The position numbers were made by a program, and so were the translations under genes. Below the pieces are notes generated by a model. That model did not search any database. It was not told where the DNA came from and saw only the letters and a list, made by a program, of their open reading frames with translations. Below are positions 1-14,039 of a DNA stretch of 64,000 bases, piece after piece; the stretch's first letter is position 1; each line of letters opens with the position of its first letter. Location of the stretch: contig NC_132896.1 of NCBI RefSeq assembly GCF_030463535.1, positions 24,799,709 through 24,863,708 on the forward strand, given 5' to 3'. Source of the DNA: Salminus brasiliensis. Lineage: Eukaryota > Chordata > Actinopteri > Characiformes > Bryconidae.

Positions 1-575
1 TTTTTGTACCCATTCCTCCTCGCTAAAGTGGGACCTTAAGTCTCCTGAACAATGGCAGCAAACAAAATGATAGGAGAAGATGGTAAGTAGGGTCACTGTA
101 GGCCTTTTTGGTTATAGATTTAATATAGATTTGTCTCCAGTAATCTCAAGGCCTGGTTAACCACCTGGATTAGCTTGTTCTTGACTGAGAGATTCCCATG
201 CCAAGACACAACATTGAAACAAAGCACATTATCAATAAGTGACATATAAACCATGATAAATGTATGTTTGCTGGTGTTAAAACTTCTCAACCTCCTGAGA
301 AGAGACTCATCTTTTTAGAGAAGTAATCCACATGGATCAGACAAGTGAGTCTATTCTCACTGAACGTTCCAAAGTATTTAAAATGATAAACTTACATTAA
401 CCTTTATGATAACTGGTATGGAAACAGCAGACCCTGTCCTGCCTGCAACCATCCCTCCTCCACAACATAGCTTGGTCCTGATAATGTTCCATGAAGATTG
501 CATTGGGAATCTTAAAGCACTGTTACTCTCTATTAATAGCTTTAAAAAGAAATATTTAATTCATTAAATTACCAG

Positions 576-1345
<770 letters not shown>

Positions 1346-2339
1346 TCTTGTCTTAATCTCGATAATTCCCCATAACTACCATTCCTTAATAACATTTCAC
1401 GCTGACATTGTGTCTATCTAATACTTTCTTTTAGACAGTTGCTCATTTTTTTATGTCATGAAAGAATTAGGATTAGCTAAAAATAGTATCTTATGTTTGA
1501 TTTGCTGTGGAATAGCATATGTGACATCAGTCAGACCAGTTTAGCAGAGGGACCAACACATTTACCACATCTCATTAGCTGGTTGAAGTGCTGTGTAGAA
1601 CACTGCTCATAAACCAGGACAGGTTTGCTAGCCCTCTCTATGTATCTGCCTGTCTGGCTTTTCATCCTCTACATTCTCTGAGTGCGATCCACACAATCAG
1701 TTAACAAACTTCTACATCTGGTCTTCTGCTGCCTTGAGCTCAAGGCCTCTGGGTGGGTTTGATCATTCCTAAAAGCTCCCATCAGGGGACTTGCCACCTC
1801 TTCACAATAAACCAGAGGAATCACAATAAGAAGCAGATGTCTCTTGACCTCCAACCTGCTATCCTGTAAAACTTTTCTTATCGGCCCCCAAAAATTCTAT
1901 GTTGTAATAGTCTTGTTCAGGTTCCTTTGTAAAACTGCCATGTCTTTTAATAAATTCCTCAAATCTTTCCCAGCTGGACTCGACACACAAGGCTCTGAGC
2001 CAGTTCATGCATAGAGACCGGATGCAACACATCCAGCTGACTGTAACAAGCACTGACTGCTGACATTATGCAAGATGTCGCATCACAGGTTGTTTTTTAT
2101 GTGCATGTTCTTGATTTTTTCAGACATACGGCGTGTAATTTATGCTATGATTAATTTGAATGATCTTCCAGAGATCTTCATAATGAGTTTCAGGTAACTG
2201 GCTTGGTTATTGCACCTAGAGCTTGCAATGAATTTAACTTGTGACTGCTCTTCATTAGACTATTATAAATTATATACAAACATTCTGGATTTGGCCCAAA
2301 TAATGCTGAGAAACTGCCTCTTCAATATAATATTAGATC

Positions 2340-3150
2340 TAATGGCTAAAACTAGGGATGTCCTGATCAGGTTATTTTGGACCCCGTTCCAATTCAAGTA
2401 TCAGCCAATACCGTTTTGATCTTGTGTTTGTATAATTAATACAGTCACACAGCTTAGATACAATGTGCTGCTGATTAATACTGAAGTAAAATCCCTTTAT
2501 TTTTAGTAGCAGTTTCTATAATGAGACATTCTGGACTGATGTATTTAGTTAAATAGATTCTTAAAATGACTGTTTTATAATGTGTTTAATATCTTATAAT
2601 CCAGTCTGCCTGATGGTTCAGCTCCCAGCTCCATTACAACACTGCAGTCTAATCACTTAGTGTGTGTGTATGTAGTGGTACACACTCTGGACTTATATCT
2701 GTATGTTTGTCAACTACCGATGTGAAATAACTGGTTTATTGTGGGTTGATATGATGTGCTTTGGGTTTTTATAGCATGTGTTTATTAGCATTAGCCTTCA
2801 CTTGGTTCTGAATGTACACATTAGTGCTGGTTTAAAAACAAAGAAAGGCGTCAAGTTCTCCCGCTGGTCAAAACAAAGCATTTTAATAGTAGTTTTTTAT
2901 CATTTTAGATATTATGGTCTTTTTTTATGTTCCACTGTAAAATAGCTCCGCAGTGCAGACTCTAAACTCTTTTATTTACCTTTTATTGCTGCCAGCTGGA
3001 CAATAATGTCTGCAAATGGATGCTCTGAACACTATGATTTAAACAAAAACTGGATTGGGAGAAAAATAGTCGATACCTGATCCATTCAAATATGCCTGGA
3101 TTTGCCCCGATTCTGATCTTTTGAACTGAGATAGAAACATAATTAACAAA
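2340..3150. repeat. Possible DNA-transposon (hAT-type) fragments
   Basis: The stretches at 2350-2425 (tatcagccaataccg) and 3050-3120 (gtcgatacctgatcc) look like the degenerate 'cgataccgatcc' end sequences common in fish hAT-like elements. A third short piece of the same kind is near 39,855-39,890. No transposase frame remains. The classification is tentative. Confidence 0.35.
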
Positions 3151-4189
3151 ACTAAAACGTCTGCCAGTAACAAATCAGACTGGTACGCATTCAAGTATTT
3201 ACTCAGACATGCAACCAACAGTAACAACAAAACGCATGCAAACGATATGTAAATAAACAGGGATTCATTTTTAGTTTGTAAAATTAAAAACAGTTGATAG
3301 GAAAGAATATTTAGCTTGGACACAATACTGTCCTGCTTGGCTGAAATGCATCTAATTTTATCAAGCTTTTCCCTACATTCTTCCTTCTAAAGCAGCTCAG
3401 TTTAGGATTATATGCTTAGGTACTGGAGCTGGCGTGGCAGGAAGTGTTTAATAGAGATAATATGAATTACGCAAAATTTGCTTTCGGATGCTTTAACTGC
3501 TTAATGGTTTGGGTTAATATGTTCAGACGTTTGTCGTTCTATGCAACCCACTGTTTGTCTCTATTTCCATGTATTTTTTCCCTCGATCTCGCTGTACTGA
3601 TAAGGTAGCCACTTAAATGAAACATGTTCTCAGGCACATTCTCTGGTTTCGGATGGCAGAGAAAATAGAACAGCGCATGTAGAATAGAATGGACGTGATT
3701 GGCAACAATAACCATTGTGTTCATTTCAGGATGTGGTTGCTGACGTAATGTGTGCAGTTGTGCTTGAATGAGTTATTTTTTCTTTCATTCCATATACTAT
3801 GAAAACGATGACATCATCTCAAGACCTCTGATGTTATCTCGTCTGAATGCAATAATGAAAAGTTGTAAATAATAATGACAGTAAGTAGTAAAAGCTGGGA
3901 GTGGACAAGTTTCCAGACTCCCTTACTAATACAAATGCAATTTGTAAAATTTTTACTGTGGTAAAATTGGAGGTTTATTGTTTACATTTCTGTTTGAGTA
4001 AAATGATTTTCTGAATGTACTTTAGTATCCGAAGTACTTCTGAATTATTCTAGATATTATAGTTATTTTGATATTGTTTTGAAGTTCGATTAAGACCTGT
4101 GTGGTTGCACTCTGGAAAATTCAGGTCAGTTCAGAACAGTTCACACTTTTCTGTTTCCCAAAAGCGTGTACTGTTGCTTCCGACACAGC

Positions 4190-4330
4190 CGTCTAGGCTG
4201 GGAATCCCATAGAGGATTACTGGCTTCACTTTCTGGGTGGTTAGAATAGCCTCCGTCCCCCTCCATCACTCAACGAGATGCTAGCCGGTACGGGTGTCTG
4301 TTAGTTGGAATAACAGAACTGACAGTTAGT
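4190..4330 (+). repeat. SINE-like dispersed repeat, partial copy
   Basis: The segment around 4265-4310 (gagatgctagccggtac) matches the pattern of two longer copies at 22.26-22.64 kb and 41.06-41.35 kb (gagatgctggcagtcac; gtgatgttggtcagcac). All three carry the same order of short blocks, so this is a truncated member of one dispersed family. Confidence 0.45.
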
Positions 4331-4977
4331 GTACTTTTAAAAGCGTGTTCAGCTGTCCAATGATGTTGCTTTAGCGGCAGTTTGAAAAGATACAGAAGCT
4401 GGCTTCATCTAAGCTAAGCTTTACCCTCACAGCACTGGTGGCATCATGTAATAGGGGAGGTCCTAGCCAGTGGGAGTAAATCGGTAAGAACTAATTGGGG
4501 GAAAATACAAATTAAATAAATAATGATCATCTTAACTGGTAGAGAAAGTGCTCAGTATGATGCTCGCGCGACCATTTAAGAATCATCTTTGTGCTAAAAT
4601 GGTCTCAAGAAATCTGGCCCTGTTCACAGTGCTGGCTCTCCATATAAGGAAATGCTCCTGAAATTATGAGTCATTTGTGTTTCACCATAGGGTGAACACA
4701 GTGCTATAGATGAGTAATGCATGAGTTAAATAAGAGACTACTGTTGAATGGTTGACATATTCAAAAACATACAAACCATTATGAGCATGGATCATAGGGT
4801 TTGCTTTATTTGAGGACATCATTGAAGACTTTGGCTCAAGAAATGAAAAAAAAGTAAATTACACTATTTTATTAAACCCTGCCCCTAAGCACAGATTACA
4901 GCTGTAACAAGTAGTTGATGACTACTTGAAATATAAGCTGTCTTGACAAAAAAATAGTTACCTTGTGTGTTTATGAG

Positions 4978-5618
4978 GATGATCGGGCTATAAATACCTG
5001 CAGGGTGTTAGATGGAATTCATCGATTGAGAAAAGGTGGTAGAGTGCACTGAATGTCTCGATCAATGTTTGGAAAATGGATCAAAATTCAGATAATGTTT
5101 GGTAAAAATTGCATCCGGGGCATGCCAAAGGCCAAAGTGTGAAGGAAGTAGCAAAAGTGTATCAAAGCATATGGTCATACAGGTCTTCCCACAGAGGAAA
5201 AAACCTCAATCCACAGGAAACGGCCTATTGCGTGCTACTCTGATCCATATGTCACCTGCGTCGACTTCTAAAAGCAGTTCTTGCCTGGAAGCTAAGATAT
5301 TTCATTCATAAGCTGTTAAACACACCACAGCGTTCTATATCTATCAGAATTTCCTGTAGACTGGGATTTTTGCCACTGCTAGTAGACCCATATGATCGTA
5401 TGCTTCGATACACCTGCAAAATGAGCTACTTCTTTCACTCTATGGTCTTTTGCTAGTCCAAATGCTTTCACTACTTTTTTCCAATCATTAACATCTGCTT
5501 TGTGACCCATTTTCCATACATCCAACGAGACAGACACTGCACTGTACCACTTCATTTTAATATATGAATCCTGCTACACAGCAGGTAACACCCTTGTAGG
5601 TATTTATAGCCCGAACAT
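4978..5618. mobile_element. Non-autonomous DNA transposon with terminal inverted repeats
   Basis: Near-identical inverted ends are seen. Positions 4984-5010 read cgggctataaatacctgcag and onward, and 5586-5613 is its reverse complement with one substitution and one extra base. Inside, the open frames are short and broken and I cannot assign a superfamily. The element is about 640 bp long. Confidence 0.6.
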
Positions 5619-8600
5619 CTTTATGCAATCCTTATCTCCTGAAGCCTGAAGTGTCTACCACCTTAAACCTCTTTTTTTGTTGGTAATCTGTACTTAGATA
5701 TAATACTATATACTGTATATTCCTTTACATAGTCCAGATTTCTCCCACTTCAGACTAATGAGTAATGATGCATGAACTAAAAACATTGAGAACATTGAAC
5801 TGCAGAACTTGAACTTTATGCAAAAAAATGCAAATGCTTTATTAAATGAGACATTTAGGTACAGTAACGCAGTAATATGTCTTTACCCTTCATTACAGGG
5901 AAAAAGCTAGAGGTGAGCAAGCTTAGCTTCTCAAAACCTCTCTTGATGCTGCATCAAAGGCTAAAGTAATTGATTTTTATAGTCATGCTGTTATCACATG
6001 CTGTACCATACATTCTGCCAAGTTTTCCTAATTTCATATTAATAACGCTTCCTGACGCAGTTTTCCCTTCGCTTTCCTGTTCTGCTTGGCCCTTTGGTCA
6101 GGCCCCCTCTTTCGACCCTTGTTTTCTCATCAGTGTACGGAACTCCTCCTAGAGAGCACAGCCGAAAGAAAGTACCCGCCTATCCTGATTCGCACTCCTT
6201 TTGCTTTCATATTGTTGCTGGATGGGAAATTGACCTTTACTTCCCCCTCCTAATAGCCGTAAGGCCTGTCCAAGTGTTTCTAAACAACTAGTCTGGATGT
6301 GTACAGCTATGTTGCTCCATGCTTGACATTAGCATGGCCTAAGCGTCCTGTTTCCCAGGGTGTTTAGAGAGCTTGTCCCTGAATGGAAGCTGGTTTTTGC
6401 ACTAGGGAAATAAGAAATAAGAAATGTTGATGGATTACTGAAGTGACAAAGCACCATAAATATTACATTTGTCCATTTACCCATGCTGTTCTGTATTTGA
6501 AATCCAGTTAATTATGAAGCTCTTTTTCCATTTCTAATATACAATTTGTTGTCAAGTTGAAGTAACATCAGGAATCTTTTGCGAAGTACTCGATTTATAG
6601 AAATTTCTATCATCCAGGGTAAAAAAAAACAAAATTCTTTCCTAAAACTCGACATCCCAAACCGAAAGACGAACCAGCGTTGTGCAACACACTCAGGTTA
6701 TTTACCATTTACAGAACAAGTCAAGTGAAACTTTGTATAGTGGTATAGGCACCTTGGGGCTCATGTAACGGACACATGATTCACATATGAGAGTCTCCCG
6801 AACAGTTTTTTTTTCTGAATCTGCCATAAACAATTATGCTGACATTCATAACATGCTATTTGATCTCACATCTGTTAACTTCCAACATTTCTTATACTGT
6901 GTGCACATATTTCTCTTAGGCCCATCAGACAATTGTGGTTTTAAAGCCACTGTTGGATGTTTCTGAGACAGAATTCAAATGTAGCTGGTGGTCGTTTTGA
7001 ATTTCATCAGTAAGCTCTAGATGAAGAGAATAAATTCTGCACCCTGGGATTGATTTGAACCAAAAGTATATGGAATATTGGTTGTAAAATTAAAAGAAGA
7101 GGAGATGTTGGAGATCATAGGCAGGATATGAAGGCAAAAGTGTTCACCAACTTGAGCAACTTTGTCAGAGTAGTAGAACTCTTGTAACAGTAGATAACAT
7201 CATGATCAGAGGTTTGGTAAACGCTAACATCTAGACATTTTCCCTTTTTGTTTACTGTTTGTTTACTGAACAACAGTGGAAACATCATAGCTAAATGATA
7301 ACTTGTGTAGGAATTGTGCAGAGCATGACACGGATGAAAGTGGAGTAATGAAACAGCTAAAATTTAGGGGAAAGACAACAACTCCTCCTCTATTTTATTA
7401 CACACCCTATAAAACACTCTTCTTCCCTCACTTTCTCGTGATGACCATTCGCTCCCGCCATGATCCCAGCTTCTTCTAACTAATGCTAAGGAGGTCTGGC
7501 TTCAAGTTTTATCAGCTGAAGCCACCCAGAACTCCAGCCCAAGTATCTTGGGTCCCTCTCCCTTGCCTCAGCCCACTGTAAGCATGGTCTGCACTTAGCA
7601 AATTAGCAGTTAAGTTGATCTCAATACTAAGATGCTTCTGGGAAACAAGGCTTGGATAAACTGGAGTATTGGTACCAGCTAATACTCAGTGTTTCAGTAT
7701 TGTACCGGAAAGTAAAATGCCAGCACTAATTTAACATTAACATTTGTGGGCTTAGACGACTCACAGTGGCATAGCCTAGACAAGTCTAGCTTAGCATAGC
7801 ACAGCTTTTAACTCTGTAACAAAAATGTTTTAACACCCACTTTCTCACAGGCTCTCTGCTGCCTCCGGCCTTGGGGCTCTCCTCCCACCTGTCGTGTGGA
7901 AACTCGCAACGCCGCTCCGGTCAGCCCTTTTCCTGTTTGGCTAGCGTTTGATTTTAGCCTTTTTAGTCTCACTTCCATATTCTCCTGAGGTAAGGGTTGC
8001 ATTGGTGAATATGGGTGTAAATATAGCAAAGTTAATAATGTTGTTTCACAGTTTTGGCCATTTGCAATTGAGCTGTTTTACAGCCTTGTTTACTGCTTTT
8101 GAGAGAGAACCCAACAATGTTAGAGGTTTAAGGTATGTCAATTCCATGTTTAGAATTAAACTTATTTAACTATGCCAAAGGTTTCCATTCTAGGGGACTT
8201 TTAACCTTGAAAATGTCATCGAACATTTTTTTATAAAAAAATACAAATTGTAAAAAATACAAAATTCTGCAGTATTTCTAGGTAAGTATATTACGTTTTT
8301 TAAATGTAAGCAATTGTGTTACAGTTAACATACCCCATTGAAGCACTCTGAGCAGATCAGGTCTACTCAAGAGAGGCTTTTGCACAAACTTGTAGTTCAT
8401 GCAGCTTGTAAGCAGGCTGTCATTACAGCATAGGTGACATATCGTACCAGATGTTAACATTTTTTAAGTGTTCTGCTGATAACAGGAGTGGACAAAAAAA
8501 AAAACTAGCAAACAATAAATCTTCATTTAGTTTAAAATGATATAAACATAGTGTACATACATTGTATTTATAAATACATCATCATAATTATGAACATCTG

Positions 8601-9857
8601 ATTCTTATTATCATATATTATCAGCACTGTCACTGACAGTAAATCCACATTTTACTAACCCAACTGTGGCTATTGTGGCAGTAGCAGTAATGTTGCAGTT
8701 ACAGGCGAATTTGGACAATACATAATCTGATGCTAGGTCATGCCAGGTCAAACAGGCCTTGGATCTTGTGAAAGGCTGAACAGTAGTATGGTGATTAAAA
8801 GCTGTTAAATAAACAAGTAAATGCAATAAAAAGAGTAAATAAAAAAGAAACAGTAAGTAAAAAACAGGACATTCAGTGATCCATGTTTAAAGTGCCATGT
8901 GGTCACATCATCTACGCCTGTTGAACTGCATGTGTCTGTTTGAATCGGCCTGTTTATTGATTTAAGTCCTGGCTTGTTTTGTCTGGCAAAACACAACTGC
9001 AGCAGTGAAAACATTTGTAGCGCCAGATGTTTACTTTTGTTTATGCGTTTTTTTGTACCCAGCTTCTCACATTGAATTGTGGTTTATTTTAAGACCCGCA
9101 AGGAGAATGGCAGCAAACTTTCCTTCAGTTCATCGGGCGACAACCTCAGCATAATGGATCATTTGTTTGCAAGGAAGACGTGTTGCTAGACCAGGCTTAT
9201 TCCTGCGGTCAGCAAACTTGGGGGTTGTGAGTGGAAGAGAAAGCGAGAGAAAACAAGGACATGGCAGCAGAAACCATTCGAAGAAAGCCCTTGGAATGGC
9301 CAGTTTGCTGTTCTGTTCTAACGCAATCCTCATTGAACACGAGGTGCATGGGAATTGTGCACCATGCCAGCATCCGTCAACGTCTTCTGCACTTGTGTGT
9401 CATGTCTCAAATAGTGAATCATGTCAGAAAAGGAGGCATGCCAATAAAACAATCATAAACACATGTTCCCTTGCTGCGCTATAGAATGCTTGGCTATGTG
9501 GGAGTAGATTGCTTTTCAGTACTTGAGGATTACGTTTGCCAGCAACAGTTTCTGCTTGAGGTGCTATATGTATGTATATTTGAACACATCTACATATCCC
9601 CATGCATTAATATTAATATATTTGTATTTTTATTCATAGACATGCCGCAGGAGCAAACAAATTGTTTAGCAACCCTGGAGACACAGTCAACTTCGGAAGC
9701 AAATCATGGGAAACTACTGCTGCTCTGTGGTTGGAGTGCTTGAATGTGAAAACTCAAAGTAGAGAAATGTGTGGCTCTATGATCTGAACAGATGCGGTAT
9801 GTATTTAGAGCCTGTTCTTATTAATAAATTAGACTTATAAAACAGAATATCATATAC

Positions 9858-10255
9858 ACCAATCAGACTCCACAAGAACTCTGGCATCAAGATGTTTGCA
9901 GGAGATCCTTTAAGTCCTGTACGTTATGTGGTGGTGCCATGGATCACATAGACATGTGACTTTACAACTATACTTTTGGCAAGTACTGACCACTGCATAC
10001 TGAGAAACAACCCCAAGACCTGCCTTGGAGATGTTCTGACCCAGTCCTCTAGCCATCACAGTCTGGCCCTTGTCATAGCTCAGATCCTTATGCTTACCCA
10101 TTTGTCCTGCTATTAACACATCATCTTCAAAAACTGACTGTTGACTTACTACCTAATATAGTCTGCCTCTTGGCAGATGCCACTGTAGATAATGATAATC
10201 AATGTTTTTTACTTCACCTATATCAATAATGTTATTGTCATATATGTGATCTACT
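9858..10255 (-). mobile_element. Tc1-like relic, 'DKGQ' family, copy 1
   Basis: The minus strand at 9910-10119 encodes a degraded transposase N-terminus containing KHKDLSYDKGQTVMARGLGQ, typical of the Tc1-like helix-turn-helix. The same family recurs at 19,637 (minus), 27,070 (plus) and 30,960 (plus). The catalytic region is missing, so it is an internally deleted copy. Confidence 0.65.
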
Positions 10256-10374
10256 ATATTATTATATAATATTTCATCTTTCTGCATATTTTGATGTTGA
10301 CAGTTTTGTAAAATTCTCTGAAATCAGCTGATTTCTAATGATCTAATCTTTTTTTAAATGCCTTCCCAGTCTCA

Positions 10375-10620
10375 TACACAACCTTCTTTCTGGAGGCCTC
10401 AGAGAGCTCTTTGGATCTCACCATGGTGATACCACTCACTTCAACAAGAGCAAATCAGACTAAATGTCTGAGGTTTAAAAAAGACTGGCTTCTCCAAAAT
10501 CCTCTCTAATGAAGTTCTAATCATCTGCAGCTGATGTACTGCACCTGATTCTAATTTTAGGCTTTTGAAGTAGTAATAAACATGGAGGTGTCCTAACTTT
10601 TTCACAAGAAAATTGGATTT
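10375..10620 (-). mobile_element. Tc1-like element end fragment
   Basis: It contains the antisense of a transposase start (cctcagagagctctttggat) followed by the non-coding end (gtagtaataaacatggaggt). A related arrangement occurs at 47,840-47,965. No open frame remains. It is followed by a poly-T tract. Confidence 0.5.
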
Positions 10621-11432
10621 CTATTAAATGTTTTTTTTTTTTTTTTTCACAAATTATTGTTAAAAGACCTTTTTATTATTCAATCTTTATTTGATTAGTT
10701 ATATAAATTCCATCTCTCAATATTGTTCAAATGAAGATAAAATGTCCAGGTGGTTAAATATGCTAAAAGACTAGGGTTTTCATGGGGTGTCTGTATACTG
10801 TGTCCATCTTGTATACCAATTTTTCTTTGTATAACCTAGTCTACACCACAATACATCCTTATTGGCTGATTCTTTAAGGGTTAGAAGAACCCGTGAGTTG
10901 TCAATGCAGTGCACTCTCGGGTGCTATATTTCTTTTCAAAAATCCTCTTTGGATATTCACAGGCAGATCTCTTCTTTCTGTAAAAGAAACCGATCTGCTA
11001 CCATGATAGTCTGGTCATTTTGCAATGTTCTAGTTTACCTCCTTCACATACATCCCTGCCCAGAGCATTTATTAAAACCATGTGACTGTTGGATGTGTCC
11101 AATTATGTTTCAGTGTCAATTATATGCTTCATCCCATATGAAAATTAGGATTGTCGCTAATGATTTTTCAGAATGGGTTAGCTCAGGTTCACACATTCTA
11201 ACAGCATCATGCCTAATTCAGTCAAAAAGGCTTGAAAAGTTTGATGGCTTTTTTCAAAATGGACAGGATCTATGCGGGTGTCTCATGTGGTACATAGTTG
11301 TGGTCCATCATGAATTCACCTTGGCAAAGAATTCCCTGAAAACGGTACAGTGTTAGTTTTTACTGAACTTTCCAGAAACCTACTTAACAGTTGAGACCGG
11401 AGCTGACCCTTAACAAAATACCTGGATGTTGC

Positions 11433-11463
11433 ATTGATTTAAAAAAAAAAAAAAAAAAAAAAC
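11433..11463 (+). repeat. Poly-A tract
   Basis: An uninterrupted run of about 30 A. It could be the tail of a retroposed fragment, but I recognise no element body upstream. Confidence 0.7.
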
Positions 11464-12184
11464 ATCAGTAGCCACAGATTGGCTTGGGTTTGGATTCGTG
11501 ATTTGAACCGCAGTGGCCACTGTCTGAATATAAATGATTGAATTGATCTTAAACTCTTGGCTGCTGCCTATAAAACAGTTCTCTGTTTCTCTATGCTAAA
11601 CCAGGCTGGATGCCTATTCGCAATTACATATCTGAGTGGCTTCTGAGGTTATTGCTATTCAGTCAGTGGCTGGTGTGAACGAGGCAAGCGACCAAACTCT
11701 TGTTTAACCCTCAGGATAAATACAGTACAGTACATGAACCAGTGGATGACTATGCAGTCCTGTGCAGAAATTGTTCATCTGCTCTTTCCATCCTTCATTG
11801 AAGTAAATCAGATGAGCTGCTGGTGGAATTGAACAAATCCATTTTGTAGCTGAAAATCTGACATCCTGAGTTCTTAAAAATATATTCCTCAGCATTTCAA
11901 TATTTTCTAAAAATGGTAAAAAAAAAAAAAAAAGGCAAAATGGTAATAAAAAAGGATCTACAGACCTCTAACCATTTCCAAGGTCTGTTTGACCATTTTA
12001 CACACATTAGTTTGTGTCAGAGAAGTAAGGGTTCTACAACAGAACTTTCTCAATGCCTGCTTCCTGCTTCAGCACCCTCTAACAAAATAAACTAGTATTT
12101 AAACGTTTTTTAATAAAACCCCAGTCATCTGCACATTGTCAAGCACAACTGTTGAATGTATCATATTGGAAAGAAATCTAATAT

Positions 12185-13080
12185 ACTGTGGCATGAAAGG
12201 TTTGGGCACCCCTGGTTCAAAGTTCTGTCACTGTGAATGGTTAAGTGAGTAATAAATGACCTAATTTCTAAAATGCATAAAGTAAAGATGACACATTTCT
12301 CTCATATTTTCAGCAAGGTTACTTTTTAAGTTTCATCTTTTACAGTTTTCATAGCTTGTAAGCATTTCTTGTAGCAAGCATCAATTCTTATTTGGGGATT
12401 TTCGCTATTCTTCCTTGCAGAAGGCTAGACAAGGCTAGTTCTACATGATTCTTGGGCTGTCTTGCATGCACTGCTCTTTAGAGTCAGGTTTAGGTCAGGG
12501 GACTGTGAGATCTATGGCGAAACTTTCAGCTTATGTCTTATGAGGTTTGTGATTGAAGATTTTGAGATGTGTTAAGGATCAAAGTTGGGGAGATGTGTCA
12601 TTTCATGGAATTCTACAGAATTTCTTCAAAAGATTTTGTTCTTGATTTTGCCTTCTTCAGTCCTCAGAACCTGTTTCCAGAATTATCTTTAGGCTTCTTT
12701 AGATGTTCTTTGGTTCTCTGATGCTGACTTTTGCGGTGGGGACGACGCTAAAGAGGATTTCTATGATGTTTCTTCTATGAAGATCGTACTTGTGCAGGTG
12801 TCACTGCACAGTAGAACAGTGCACCACCATTTAAGAGTCTGCTAAAGCAATGCTTTTATCTTGCTTATATTCAGTAGCCACAGGGACTTCTGTACAAACT
12901 GGTGGGGCTATTAATTGGTAATAGATGTTTATAATAACAGTTTAGCTGTTTAAGGGGTTTAAAAGAATGCTTCATCTTTAACTTTTTGCCTTTATGCCTG
13001 GAGAACAGTTCATCTTTTAGTCACAGTGTAAAGTTTTCACCATGAGTGCCAGGGCTGCCAGTTCACAGTAATGTAAACTG
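12185..13080 (-). mobile_element. Tc1-like relic, 'gggcacccctgg' family, both ends present
   Basis: The left end carries tttgggcacccctggttcaa and the right end (13,010-13,075) carries the degraded inverse partner (atgagtgccagggctgcc). Between them lies antisense transposase, for example cttgggctgtcttgcatgca at 12,450 and cagtagaacagtgcaccacc at 12,808. Internal deletions and stops make it inactive. A plus-strand 5' fragment of the same family is at 19,895 and a core fragment at 37,400. Confidence 0.7.
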
Positions 13081-14039
13081 TGCATTAAAGTATGTAGAAG
13101 GAAGTTGTTGCATTTGAAAAGTAACAAACCATGTAATTTGGGCCCAAACATTTGCACTTGACTGTATATGGTTGAAACAGTGCAAATAGGAAAAACTGTG
13201 GAATTTGCAGATAATCATTAGCTCGCCACAAATCACAAATAATGATAGGCAGCATCTGCACAGATTGGTCACACCTGTTTAGAACTATACCGAAATGGAG
13301 CTGCTATTATAGCATTTAAGCAGCTAGTCGCTGAGTGTGTTTGTGTGTGCGTGCGTTTCTCTGTTTGTTTGCTGGATTCTTTCTCTGTCCTGTGCTCTGA
13401 ACTTTCTTGGCTACAGACCAGTTTTGTGATTTGGACTCGTTTCCGCTGTTCTGTGTGAACGTCTGTGAATAAGTAAATCATCCCTATGATACAGATTTCA
13501 AATCCTCATATCCTTTTATACAGAGATTGATCTTCGGGTGCAGTGAGTCCAATGCGTTATATGTCCTTTTCTGGAAAGAAATTGTTTTTCAGATGCTCTT
13601 AGAAAAGCTTGTGCTTAAGCTTTGCATGGAGACGCTCCAAGCAGCTGCAGTGGTTCTTGTGGGTCGGGCTTTCACACTGTAAAGTTAACTGGCTCTTCAT
13701 TTCTGTAAATTGGTCCATGTGTCTTGGTACCTGCATGAGCATCAGTTACAATAATCTTTTTCTTTATTGTGAAATTGTGGAATGTTATAAACTTTAAAAC
13801 CTATAAAACATATAAGACACACCAACTTCTTGAAATCATGAAGAGTATTATGTTATCATATCCAACTCAAACAGATTTGGGAGTAAAGCCCTCAGTAAAG
13901 CCCCTAAAGCCCCTAAATCAAGTAAACATATTTTTCATATGCACTTTTTCAGATTTAATTAAAGTGCTAATATGAAGGTCACCCTTTTATGAAGGTTATC
14001 TTTTGTATCTTTAATCAAGCAAGTTTTATTTAATTATAT

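Noticed and set aside
1-65. Similarity between 1-65 and 9047-9117 (tttttgtaccca ... aatggcagcaaac)
   Set aside because: Only two short words match with differing spacing; too weak to call a repeat or an exon.
10862-11356. 164-codon open frame on the plus strand, the longest in the window
   Set aside because: It starts from a non-ATG codon, has no splice context or recognisable domain, and has random-looking composition; a frame of this length is expected by chance in 64 kb.
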